A stretch of DNA of 64,000 nucleotides from Sphaerisporangium flaviroseum. GTDB taxonomy: Bacteria; Actinomycetota; Actinomycetes; Streptosporangiales; Streptosporangiaceae. The notes beneath the pieces are model-generated. The model did not search any database. It was not told the DNA's origin and saw only the letters and a program-made list of their open reading frames with translations. This document shows positions 1 to 7,675 of the stretch, one piece after another. The stretch is from the NCBI RefSeq assembly GCF_039537005.1, contig NZ_BAAAZR010000002.1:744001-808000 (forward strand), in the 5' to 3' direction. The position numbers were made by a program, and so were the translations under genes. Numbering within the stretch: the first letter of the stretch is position 1; each line of letters starts with the position of its first letter.

Positions 1-906
1 CGCCTCGCCCTGCACGACCGTGCCGATCGAGTTCTTCCACGCCTGCTGCCACAGGCCGGCGTCCTGCGTCTTCTTCAGCCAGTCGTTGACGAACTTCTTC
101 ATCTGGTCGTCGCCGTGCTTGAGGCCGATGCCGTACGGGTCCGTGGTGAACGGCTCGCCGACCACCTGGAGCTCGGGCTCGTTCTTGCCGTCGGCGACCA
201 GAAGCGACTGGTCCTGGACGTAGGCGACGCCCCGGCCCTGCTTGAGCGCCTGGACGCACTCGGGGTCGCTGCCGAAGGTGACGATCTTCGCGTTCGGGGC
301 GGCCTTCTTGATCGCCGGGATCGCGGGGGTGTTCGCGCCCGCGATCACCGTCTTGCCGTCGAGGTCCTCCGGCTTGGTGATCCCGGTCGTCCCCTTCTTG
401 ACCGCCACGGCCAGGCCGGAGGTGTAGTACGGCCCGGCGAAGGCGACCTGCTCGGCACGTTCCGGGGTGATCGTGTAGGTCTGGAACACCACGTCGACGG
501 TGCCGTTGGACAGCAACGCCTCCCGGGTCTCCGACGCCGCGTTCACGATCTTCACCTTCGGCTGCCCGATGATGTACTTCGCCAGCAGCTTGCCCAGGTC
601 GGCGTCGAAGCCCTCGACCTCGCCGGTCACCGGGTTCTGCTGGGACAGCAGGGGCGCGTCCAGCGAGCCGCCGACGATGAGCTCACCACGCTGCTTGATC
701 TTCTCCATCGTCGAGCCAGGAAGGATCTCCGAGGCGGCGGCGACGGGAGCGCCGGCGAAGGCGTCGGCCGCCTTGGTCCCCGAGTCACCCGGGGCACCGG
801 GAGGCACGGCGGCCGAGCCGCCGCTTCCCGAACAGGCGGCCACCCCGGCCAGCGACAACGTGGTCACCACGGTCAGCGCCACGCGGCGTGTGAGTGACAG
901 GCTCAT
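1..906 (-). CDS. ABC transporter substrate-binding lipoprotein, polar amino acid type (3' end outside window)
   Basis: Read on the minus strand from ATG at 906, the frame stays open to the window edge, so the C-terminus is missing. The product starts MSLSLTRRVAL, has a hydrophobic segment and a lipobox (GVAAC, Cys about residue 25), so it should be a lipid-anchored extracellular protein. A Gly/Ser/Ala/Pro linker leads into a family 3 solute-binding fold: a GELIVGGSLDAP-like first strand, GFDADLGKLLA, and the ITPERAEQVAFAGPYY segment typical of glutamate/glutamine-type receptors. It would capture an amino acid for an ABC importer whose other parts must lie to the left of the window. It is divergent from the ROK regulator. 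Family assignment is firm; substrate is a guess. Confidence 0.88.
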   Translation of the reverse strand, partial: MSLSLTRRVALTVVTTLSLAGVAACSGSGGSAAVPPGAPGDSGTKAADAFAGAPVAAASEILPGSTMEKIKQRGELIVGGSLDAPLLSQQNPVTGEVEGFDADLGKLLAKYIIGQPKVKIVNAASETREALLSNGTVDVVFQTYTITPERAEQVAFAGPYYTSGLAVAVKKGTTGITKPEDLDGKTVIAGANTPAIPAIKKAAPNAKIVTFGSDPECVQALKQGRGVAYVQDQSLLVADGKNEPELQVVGEPFTTDPYGIGLKHGDDQMKKFVNDWLKKTQDAGLWQQAWKNSIGTVVQGEA

Positions 907-1007
907 CGTTTTACCATCCGACTTCATTCGGAATCGAATTTTTTACGGACGATAGAGGTCGATGTCGGCTTAAGTCAATCGATTGCCGCACTAAGTCAAG
1001 TCATGGT
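907..1007. promoter_or_regulatory. Divergent promoter region with tandem 8-bp repeats
   Basis: This 101-bp stretch separates the binding-protein gene (minus) from the ROK gene (plus) and is clearly more AT-rich than its surroundings. It carries two direct copies of taagtcaa (971-978 and 992-999), spaced 21 bp or two helical turns, and a perfect palindrome caatcgattg at 976-985 overlapping the first copy. Such an arrangement fits binding of the adjacent ROK regulator to control both genes; that is inference. Confidence 0.5.
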
Positions 1008-2195
1008 ATGCATCTCCCTGTGGCAGGCAAAGGTGAGCTTCTCCGTCTCGTCGCCCTGGGTCACGCCGAGTCGCGCGCCGAGCTCGCCAGGCACTCCGGC
1101 CTCGCTCCGTCGAGCGTGTCGCTGCGGGTCGAGGAGCTGATCGACGCCGGGCTGCTGCAGGAGGAGGGCGCGGGGCTGTCCAGGGGCGGCCGGCGTCCCC
1201 GGCGTCTCAAGCTCGCCCCCGAGGCGGGGCTGCTCGCGATCGCCGACCTCGGCAGCCACCATGCCCGGCTCGGCCTGGTCGACCTCAGCGGTACCCCGCT
1301 CGCCATCGTCGAGCATTCCTGCGACATAGCGGCCGGGGCCCAGGTCACGCTCGACTGGGTCGGCGCCCGGCTGGAGGAGCTGGTGGCCGCGCAGGGCGGC
1401 GGGCTGCCGGTGCGGGGCGTCGGCATCGGCGTACCCGGCCCGGTCGACCCGGCCGACGGCACGGTCATCTCGCCCTCACGCATGCCCGGCTGGAACGAGT
1501 ACCCCGTCGGCACGCACCTGGCCGACCGGTTCGGCGTCCCGATCCTGGTGGAGAACGACGCGAACCTCATGGCGGCGGGTGAGTACCTCGCCTGGCCCGG
1601 CTGCGAGAACCTCATGGTGCTCAAGGCCGGCACCGGCATCGGCTGCGGCATCATCGCGGGCGGCCGGCTGCACCGCGGGCGCGGGGCCGCGGGGGACATC
1701 AGCCACGTCCGCGTGCTCGCGGACCGGTCGGTGATGTGCTCGTGCGGGCGCTCCGACTGCCTGGAGGCGTACGCCAGCGGCGCCGCGCTGATCTCCGCCC
1801 TCGCCGAGCAGGGCATCGAGGTCGAGCACCCCTCGCACATCGTCGCGCTGGCGGCCGACGGCGTGCCGCAGGCCACCAACCTCGTACGCGGAGCCGGGCG
1901 GCTCATCGGCGACGTGCTGACCGCGCTGGTCAACTTCTTCAATCCCGACGCGGTGGTGATCGGGGGCAGCCTGTCGGCGGCCGAGCAGCTCATCGCCGCG
2001 ATCAGAGGCGCGGTCTACGAGCGCTGCCTGCCGCTGGCCACGCGCGACCTCAAGATCGACGTCACCCGGGCGGGGCCGAACGCCGCCATCCTGGGCGCGG
2101 GATCGCTGCTGCTCGACGTGGTGCTCGCGGGCGCCTGGGTGGAGGAGGCCGTCAGCCGCTCCGCGAGCCCGGTCAGATCCAGTCCTTCTTCCTGA
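1008..2195 (+). CDS. ROK family transcriptional regulator
   Basis: A 395-residue protein with an N-terminal winged helix-turn-helix (about residues 8-60, including SRAELARHSGLAPSSVSLRV) followed by a ROK/sugar-kinase fold. Visible motifs are GVGIGVPGPVDP near 140, ENDANL near 183, GTGIGCGII near 208, and the ROK zinc motif CSCGRSDCLE near 243. NagC/XylR-type ROK proteins sense a sugar or sugar phosphate. I chose ATG 1008 because the frame upstream (to 894) encodes a non-conserved stretch lying on the promoter. The gene is divergent from an amino-acid-type binding protein and its 3' end overlaps corA by 23 bp. The sugar ligand cannot be told. Confidence 0.88.
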   Translation: MHLPVAGKGELLRLVALGHAESRAELARHSGLAPSSVSLRVEELIDAGLLQEEGAGLSRGGRRPRRLKLAPEAGLLAIADLGSHHARLGLVDLSGTPLAIVEHSCDIAAGAQVTLDWVGARLEELVAAQGGGLPVRGVGIGVPGPVDPADGTVISPSRMPGWNEYPVGTHLADRFGVPILVENDANLMAAGEYLAWPGCENLMVLKAGTGIGCGIIAGGRLHRGRGAAGDISHVRVLADRSVMCSCGRSDCLEAYASGAALISALAEQGIEVEHPSHIVALAADGVPQATNLVRGAGRLIGDVLTALVNFFNPDAVVIGGSLSAAEQLIAAIRGAVYERCLPLATRDLKIDVTRAGPNAAILGAGSLLLDVVLAGAWVEEAVSRSASPVRSSPSS

Positions 2196-3150
2196 AGACC
2201 AGGAAGAGGATCGAGGAGACCACGATGATCAGAAGACTGGAGCTCCAGAAGCCGCTCACGCGTTCGAAGCCAGGGAAAGGGATGTTCTGCCCGTAGAACC
2301 CGGTGATCAAGGTGGGTACCGCGATGATGGCGGCCCAGCTCGTCACCCGCTTCATGATGTCGTTCATGCGGTAGCCCTGGAGGTTCAGGTGGGTCTCGTA
2401 GACGTTGCCCACCAGCTCGCGCAGGGACTCGGTCCACTCGGAGACCCGCAGCACGTGGTCGTAGATGTCCTGGTAGTAGGGCCCCATCCCCTCCCCGACC
2501 ACGTCGAGGCGGATGAGGGTGCTCACCACCTCGCGCATCGGCACCACGACCCGGCGGAACCGCACCGTGGTCCTGCGCAGGTCGAACATCTCCCGCTGGA
2601 TGGCCCGCCCGTCGCCCGGCCGCTCGGTGAAGAGCTGGTCCTCCAGATCCTCCACCTTGTCGTCGAGCGCCTGCGCGATGTCGAAGTGGCCGTCCACCAC
2701 GTAGTCGAGCAGCGCGTGCAGCAGGAACGACACGCCGTGCTTGGCGAGCCCGGGGCTCGCGTCCCAGCGGGCCACCACGGCGTCGATGTCGCAGGTGTCG
2801 TCGGTCCGGACCGTCACCAGGGCGTTGCGGGTCACGAAGACCGACACCTCGGTGAGGCCGAGCTCCCCGTCCTCGCCCAGCTTCACCGCGTACACCGTGA
2901 GGAAAAGGTGGCTGTCGTAGACGTCCAGCTTGGGTCTCTGGTGGGGGTGCAGCACGTCCTCGATGGCGAGCGGGTGCAGCCCCAGCTCCTCGCTGATGAC
3001 GGCGAGCTCCTCGGGGCTGGGAGCGAGCAGATCGAACCAAACGGTCGCCGACGGGTCCTTGACGTGGTCGGAGACGTCGGCGATCGGGAACCCCTCGGCT
3101 TCCAGGACGCCGTCGCGGTAAAGGCGGGTGCGGACCATGAACGCCAACAT
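2173..3150 (-). CDS. corA: CorA-family magnesium/divalent cation transporter
   Basis: The 325-residue product has the CorA plan: a soluble alpha/beta N-terminal domain (FPIADVSDHV, VWFDLLAPS, HPLAIEDVLHPHQRPKLD), a long helical stalk (residues about 150-260), and two C-terminal membrane helices (about 265-283 and 298-318) separated by the pore-entry loop. The loop reads YGQNIPFPG, so the hallmark GMN tripeptide is GQN here. The tail ends in basic FRKKDWI as usual. It should form a pentameric Mg2+ (or related cation) channel in the plasma membrane. ATG 3150 was chosen; ATG 3138 is possible and neither has a clear ribosome-binding site. Its stop codon lies inside the convergent ROK gene. Confidence 0.88.
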   Translation of the reverse strand: MLAFMVRTRLYRDGVLEAEGFPIADVSDHVKDPSATVWFDLLAPSPEELAVISEELGLHPLAIEDVLHPHQRPKLDVYDSHLFLTVYAVKLGEDGELGLTEVSVFVTRNALVTVRTDDTCDIDAVVARWDASPGLAKHGVSFLLHALLDYVVDGHFDIAQALDDKVEDLEDQLFTERPGDGRAIQREMFDLRRTTVRFRRVVVPMREVVSTLIRLDVVGEGMGPYYQDIYDHVLRVSEWTESLRELVGNVYETHLNLQGYRMNDIMKRVTSWAAIIAVPTLITGFYGQNIPFPGFERVSGFWSSSLLIIVVSSILFLVFRKKDWI

Positions 3151-3185
3151 TAGTCCCGTGCCACCGGCGAGGGCGTCCGGGGCGC

Positions 3186-3530
3186 CTACCTCCGGCGTGC
3201 GCGCGCCTGGCCGGCACGCAACGCGAACACGATGAGGGCGAGCCCGCAGAGCACCTGGCCACCGAACACGATGCGGTTGACGTCGATGGCCGGCTCCCAC
3301 GACACCTTGCCGTCCCTGATGACGTACGCGCCGACGGGGCGGGCCATCGCTCCGCCGCCTCCGCCCTCACCTTCGCCCCCGGACCCCTCTTGCTTGCCGC
3401 TGCCGCTGCCGTAGCCGCCTCCGGCGCGGATGGCGACGGCCGGGATGATCGTGGTGCCGTCCTTCTCGTACGGCTCGCCGTACACCCGCTGGGCCCCGGA
3501 CAGGTGCTCGAAGAACTGCCGCAGTTCCAT
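3186..3530 (-). CDS. GerW/YtfJ family sporulation protein
   Basis: A 114-residue protein beginning MELRQFFEHLSGAQRVYGEP, followed by TTIIPAVAIRAGGGYG, a Gly/Ser/Glu-rich flexible segment (about residues 42-62), and then GAYVIRDGKVSWEPAIDVNRI and a hydrophobic C-terminal stretch ending in arginines. This is the layout of the GerW (YtfJ, PF09579) family, needed for spore germination in Bacillus and common in sporulating actinobacteria. The ATG at 3530 has a good ribosome-binding site (GGAGG six bases upstream), whereas the ATG at 3542 does not, so I start it at 3530. It is 35 bp from corA's start and on the same strand. Confidence 0.75.
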   Translation of the reverse strand: MELRQFFEHLSGAQRVYGEPYEKDGTTIIPAVAIRAGGGYGSGSGKQEGSGGEGEGGGGGAMARPVGAYVIRDGKVSWEPAIDVNRIVFGGQVLCGLALIVFALRAGQARARRR

Positions 3531-3639
3531 GTCGGCCTCCATTCAGGAATGATCGTGCCGGACGCCATCATCCTCCAGGCGGCGCGGGATCCAAACGGGC
3601 GCCCAGTGCCCGGCAAGCGGCGAAAGGTACAACGGAGAG

Positions 3640-4596
3640 GTGAACGAGACGACGAACACCGTCATGGACGAGTACGACATCCGGCGGCCGGGCGTGGGGG
3701 ACGCGGCGGCCGTGCACAAGCTGGTGTCCGCCTGCGACATCGAGGTGCTCGGCCACCCCGACATGACCGAGGACGACGTGGCCGACGCGCTGGCCGAGCC
3801 GGGCTTCGACCCCGGCCGTGACGGCTGGCTGGTGTACCGGCGCGGGGACCACTCCGACCTGGCCGGCTGGGGCCACATCTACCGGCACGGCACCTCCGCC
3901 GGCCTCGACGTCGAGATCTATGCCCGTGACGCGGCGGTCATCCGCTGGCTGTGGGAGTCGGTGCTGGAACGCACCCGCGAGATCGCGGTGGAGCTGGGGC
4001 ATCCGCACGCGCTGGTCGACCTGGCGATCTACCGGCAGGACACCGCCAAGCGCGCGCTGGCCAAGGAGCACGGCTTCGAGCCCGCGACCAGCTTCCACCG
4101 GCTGCGGGCCGACCACGGGGAGGTGGACCCGGGTTCCCTTCCCGGTGTCACGGTCCTCCCGGCGGCGGGCTCGGAGGAGCTGACGCGGGCGGCCCACCGC
4201 ATTCACCAGGAGGGCTTCGCCGAGCATTTCGGGTTCGTCCCCAAGGAGTACGACCAGTGGAAGGAGGACTTCGACTCCTCCAGCACCCACGACTGGTCAC
4301 AGCTGCTCCTCGCCCAGGTGGACGGCCGTCCGGCGGCGATGCTGCTCGGCACCGACATGTTCGCCGCCGACGAGAACTGCGGGTACGTCCGGATCCTGTC
4401 GGTGCTTCCGGAGTTCCGGGGAAGGGGTCTCGGCCGGTTGCTGCTCAAGCACGCCTTCGCCGCCGACGTGCGCCGCGGCAGGGCCGGCACGTACCTGCAC
4501 GTGGACGCGGGCAACACCTCCCCGGCGCTGGACCTCTACCTGTCCGTCGGCATGCGTCCGGTGCTGGCCATCGACGTCTGGCGCCGTACGGTCTGA
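3640..4596 (+). CDS. Tandem-domain GNAT family N-acetyltransferase
   Basis: A 318-residue protein with two GNAT folds. The first (about 10-155) is degenerate; the second (about 165-315) carries the acetyl-CoA loop RGRGLGR near residue 258, preceded by YVRILSVLPEF and followed by HVDAGNTSPALDLYLSVGM. This two-domain layout resembles actinobacterial mycothiol synthase (MshD)-type and related small-molecule acetyltransferases, but I do not see enough to call MshD. The GTG start at 3640 follows a very close GGAG; ATG 3664 is an alternative. It is divergent from the GerW-like gene, and a heptamer array begins one base after its stop codon. Confidence 0.8.
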   Translation: MNETTNTVMDEYDIRRPGVGDAAAVHKLVSACDIEVLGHPDMTEDDVADALAEPGFDPGRDGWLVYRRGDHSDLAGWGHIYRHGTSAGLDVEIYARDAAVIRWLWESVLERTREIAVELGHPHALVDLAIYRQDTAKRALAKEHGFEPATSFHRLRADHGEVDPGSLPGVTVLPAAGSEELTRAAHRIHQEGFAEHFGFVPKEYDQWKEDFDSSSTHDWSQLLLAQVDGRPAAMLLGTDMFAADENCGYVRILSVLPEFRGRGLGRLLLKHAFAADVRRGRAGTYLHVDAGNTSPALDLYLSVGMRPVLAIDVWRRTV

Positions 4597-4715
4597 CGCG
4601 ATCCGCGATCCGCGATCCGCGATCCGCGATCCGCGATCCGCGATCCGCGATCCGCGATCCGCGATCCGCGACCCCCGACCCGCGACCCCCGACCCCCGAC
4701 CCCCGACCCGCGACC
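4597..4715. repeat. Heptamer tandem array (cgcgatc), 17 units
   Basis: Directly after the GNAT stop codon there are ten perfect copies of cgcgatc (4597-4666) followed by seven degenerate copies alternating cgcgacc and cccgacc (4667-4715), 17 units of exactly 7 bp. The unit contains GATC. No coding function is apparent. The clean-to-degenerate gradient suggests slippage growth from one end. Confidence 0.95.
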
Positions 4716-4800
4716 ACTGAGCGACGCGTCGGTTCTGTCCTGGTTTACCCGATTGTGACTTGACGGTCGACGTCAGGTAGCTGTTACATGGCCTAACTCC

Positions 4801-4845
4801 GTAAACGTTTTCAGTGCTTTTGCGAGGCCGACTGTAAACGTTTAC
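4801..4845. promoter_or_regulatory. Two LacI-type operators upstream of the ABC/ARH operon
   Basis: A perfect palindrome gtaaacgtttac lies at 4834-4845 and an imperfect copy gtaaacgttttc at 4801-4812. Their centres are 33 bp apart, about three helical turns. The central CG flanked by AAA/TTT is the usual LacI/GalR operator form. They sit just before the LacI-family gene that opens the operon, so autoregulation by looping or tandem binding is the simple reading. Confidence 0.75.
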
Positions 4846-4869
4846 CGTTTCCGAGGACCGAGGTGACAG

Positions 4870-5883
4870 GTGACTGAGGGGCCGACGATCACGACGATCG
4901 CCCGGCGCGCCGGCGTGTCGATCGCCTCGGTGTCGCGCGTGCTCAACGGCCTGCCCACCAAGGCCGAGACCGAGCGCCGCGTGATGAGCGCCGCGCGTGA
5001 GCTCGGCTACGTGCCGAACTCCGCCGCCCGGTCGCTGAAGTCGCGGCGCAGCAACCAGGTCGGCTTCGCGATGGCCGACATAGGCAACCCGGTGTATCTC
5101 GCGATGATCCGCGAGATCCAGCCGGTGTTCAAGGCGGCCGGCTACCGGCTGGTCCTGCACTCCACCAACGTGGACGCGGCCGACGAGATCGACGTGCTGC
5201 GCGGCCTGGGCGAGCGGTACATCGACGGGCTGATCATGATCCCGCTGCGGGTGACCGACGAGCACCTGGAGATGTTCGCCGCCGCCCGGGCCCCCATCGT
5301 GATCATCGGCTCGGTCCCCGAGGGCACCCCCGTCGACAACGTGCGGACCGACTCGCGCAAGGGCGTCCGCCTCGCCGTCGAGCACCTTCACCAATTGGGC
5401 CGAAGGCGGATCGGCTTCGTGAACGGCCCGCTCGACACCGTTCCCGGCGCCGCACGCTCGGCCGCCTACGCCGAGGCGCTGGAAGCCCTCGGCCTGCCGT
5501 ACGACCCGGACCTGGTCGAAGTGGGCGACTTCTACCGCCCCGAGGGAGGCAGGGCCGCGGCCCGCCTGATCGAACGCGTGCCGGACCTGGACGCGCTGCT
5601 GTGCGCCAACGACCTGATCGCGCTGGGCGCCCTCGACGTCCTGCGGCGCGAGCGCCTGCGGGTGCCCGAGCAGGTCGCCGTCGCCGGCATGGACGACACG
5701 GACCTGGCCACGCTCGCCTGGCCCCCGCTGACCAGCGTCTCGCTCGGTTCCGCCGAACGCGGCCGGGCCGCGGCCGAGCTCCTGCTCGACCGGCTGAACG
5801 GCGCCGACCGCGCACCCCGCGTGGTCACCGTCGAACCCCGGCTCGTCACCCGCGCCTCGACCATGGGGGAGGAGACGTCATGA
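4870..5883 (+). CDS. LacI family transcriptional regulator of the ABC/ARH operon
   Basis: A 337-residue regulator. Residues 6-55 form the LacI helix-turn-helix and hinge (TTIARRAGVSIASVSRVLNG, YVPNSAARSLKS); residues about 62-330 form a periplasmic-binding-protein-like sensor with GFVNGPLD, ALLCANDLIALGALDVLR and VAVAGMDDTDLA. It starts with GTG at 4870, preceded by a gagg element. Its stop overlaps the start of the first permease (ATGA), so it is co-transcribed with the transporter. Two palindromic operators stand upstream. Its effector is probably the imported glycoside or a product of its cleavage. Confidence 0.92.
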   Translation: MTEGPTITTIARRAGVSIASVSRVLNGLPTKAETERRVMSAARELGYVPNSAARSLKSRRSNQVGFAMADIGNPVYLAMIREIQPVFKAAGYRLVLHSTNVDAADEIDVLRGLGERYIDGLIMIPLRVTDEHLEMFAAARAPIVIIGSVPEGTPVDNVRTDSRKGVRLAVEHLHQLGRRRIGFVNGPLDTVPGAARSAAYAEALEALGLPYDPDLVEVGDFYRPEGGRAAARLIERVPDLDALLCANDLIALGALDVLRRERLRVPEQVAVAGMDDTDLATLAWPPLTSVSLGSAERGRAAAELLLDRLNGADRAPRVVTVEPRLVTRASTMGEETS

Positions 5884-6812
5884 CCCTGACGGCCGAGAGG
5901 ACCACCACGCCCGCCACGGGCGGCCGCAGGAGGAACAGGAAGGACCGGCAGGGGCGCGAGACGTTCATGCTGATGCTGCCGGCGCTCGTGCCGGTGCTGG
6001 TCTTCAGCGTCGGGCCGCTGCTCTACGGCATCTACCTGGCCTTCACCGACGCCAGATCCGGGCGCAACGCCGTGACCTCCTTCGTGGGCCTGGCGAACTT
6101 CGGCGACCTGCTGTCCGACGGGGACTTCTGGTCGTCGTTCCGCATCGGCCTGATCTGGGCGGTCTCGGTGACCGTGCTGCAGTTCGCCGCCTCGCTCGGC
6201 CTCGCGCTGCTGCTCAACGAGAACCTGCGGTTCCGGTCGTTCGCACGGGTGCTGGTGCTGGTGCCGTGGGCCATGCCACCGGTCGTCATCGGCCTGATGT
6301 GGCGGCTGGTCTACCACCCCAACGCCGGAATCCTCAACAGCGTGCTGCAGGACCTCGGGCTGCTCGGCCACAACGTCGACTGGCTCAACGACTTCTCCAT
6401 CGCGCTCCCGGCGGTGATCGTCGTCGGCATCTGGACGGGCATGCCGCAGACCACCGTGGTGCTGCTCGCCGGGCTGCAGAACGTGCCGAAGGAACTGCAC
6501 GAGGCCGGCCACATGGACGGGGCCTCCTCCCTGCGCCGCTTCTGGAGCATCACCCTGCCGCAGCTCCGCCCGATCATCGTGACGATCACCTCGCTGGACT
6601 TCGTGTGGAACATCAACCAGTTCGGCCTGGTCTACGTCCTCACCCAGGGCGGCCCGGGAGGGCAGACCCGCCTGCCCATGCTCTTCGCGTACGAGGAGGC
6701 GTTCCGGTACGGCTTCTTCGGATACGCGGCCACGCTCGGCGTCGCGATCGTGATCGTCGTGCTGGCGGTGCTGGGGCTCTATATCGGGCGGCAGATGCGG
6801 GAGGCGAACTGA
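5880..6812 (+). CDS. Sugar ABC transporter permease, MalF/UgpA type
   Basis: A 310-residue inner-membrane protein with a basic N-terminus and six predicted membrane helices (first at about residues 30-52, FMLMLPALVPVLVFSVGPLL). The cytoplasmic EAA loop is present (EAGHMDGASSLRRFWSITLPQL, near 205-227). It is the first of the two permeases of a CUT1-type carbohydrate importer. ATG 5880 overlaps the LacI stop codon by 4 bp. No ATPase is encoded in the operon, so, as is common for actinobacterial CUT1 systems, a shared MsiK-like ATPase elsewhere probably energises it. Confidence 0.9.
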   Translation: MTLTAERTTTPATGGRRRNRKDRQGRETFMLMLPALVPVLVFSVGPLLYGIYLAFTDARSGRNAVTSFVGLANFGDLLSDGDFWSSFRIGLIWAVSVTVLQFAASLGLALLLNENLRFRSFARVLVLVPWAMPPVVIGLMWRLVYHPNAGILNSVLQDLGLLGHNVDWLNDFSIALPAVIVVGIWTGMPQTTVVLLAGLQNVPKELHEAGHMDGASSLRRFWSITLPQLRPIIVTITSLDFVWNINQFGLVYVLTQGGPGGQTRLPMLFAYEEAFRYGFFGYAATLGVAIVIVVLAVLGLYIGRQMREAN

Positions 6813-6813
6813 C

Positions 6814-7632
6814 ATGCGCAGGCCACTGCAGTACCTCGCCCTGCTGGGCTATGTGATCTTCCTGGCGTTCCCGCTGGTCTGGCTGCTGTCCACGGCGCTG
6901 AAGACCTCACAGGAGATGGCGAGCCTGACCCCGACGTGGATCCCGCGCCACCCGGTGCCGTCCAACTTCGCCGCCGCGTTCACCGAGCAGGACATCGTCG
7001 GCAGCGCGCTTCGCAGCCTGGTCGTCGCGGTCGCCAGTTCCCTGCTCACGGTCGTGCTCGCCCTGCCCGCGGCGTACGCGATGGCCCGCTACCGCTCGCT
7101 CGTGAACAGGGTCGCGGTGGGGTGGGTGCTGGTCAGCCAGGTCTTCCCGTTCATCCTGATCATCATCCCGCTGTTCATGGTGCTGCGGCGCCTCGACCTT
7201 GTGAACACGCTCCCCGGGCTCACCATCGTGCACGTCACGTTCACGCTGCCGTTCGCGCTGTGGATGCTCCAGGGGTACGTGCGCTCGGTGCCGCGCGAGC
7301 TGGAGGAGGCGGCGGCCGTCGACGGCGCGGGCCGTGTCCGCGCGCTGGTGAAGGTCGTGGCCCCGCTCCTGGCCCCCGGCGTGGTCGCCACGGCGCTGTT
7401 CGCCTTCATCTCCTCGTGGAACGAGTTCCTGTTCGCGCTGGTGGTCCTCAAGGATCCCGACGTGGCGACCCTGCCGCTGACCCTGGTGAAGTTCACCGGC
7501 GCGGAGGGGGTCGTTCGTCTCGGCCCGCTCGCGGCGGCCTCGCTGCTCGCCACGATCCCGAGCCTGGTGTTCTTCGCGATCATCCAGAGACGGCTCAGAT
7601 CAGGCCTGATGACCGGCGCCGTCAAGGGATGA
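6814..7632 (+). CDS. Sugar ABC transporter permease, MalG/UgpE type
   Basis: A 272-residue, six-helix permease starting one base after the stop of the previous permease. It has the N-terminal MalG-like segment (FLAFPLVWLLSTALKTSQEM) and the EAA motif region ELEEAAAVDGAGRVRALVKVVAPLLAPG at about 165-192. With the preceding permease it forms the translocation channel for the lipoprotein encoded next. Confidence 0.9.
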   Translation: MRRPLQYLALLGYVIFLAFPLVWLLSTALKTSQEMASLTPTWIPRHPVPSNFAAAFTEQDIVGSALRSLVVAVASSLLTVVLALPAAYAMARYRSLVNRVAVGWVLVSQVFPFILIIIPLFMVLRRLDLVNTLPGLTIVHVTFTLPFALWMLQGYVRSVPRELEEAAAVDGAGRVRALVKVVAPLLAPGVVATALFAFISSWNEFLFALVVLKDPDVATLPLTLVKFTGAEGVVRLGPLAAASLLATIPSLVFFAIIQRRLRSGLMTGAVKG

Positions 7633-7675
7633 CGCCACTCCCGGCAAGCATGGCACCCCCCGATAGGAGAATCTC

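Noticed and set aside
894..1007. N-terminal extension of the ROK protein from 894
   Set aside because: It lies on the AT-rich divergent promoter, overlaps the start of the opposite gene and encodes no ROK sequence; ATG 1008 gives the usual N-terminus.
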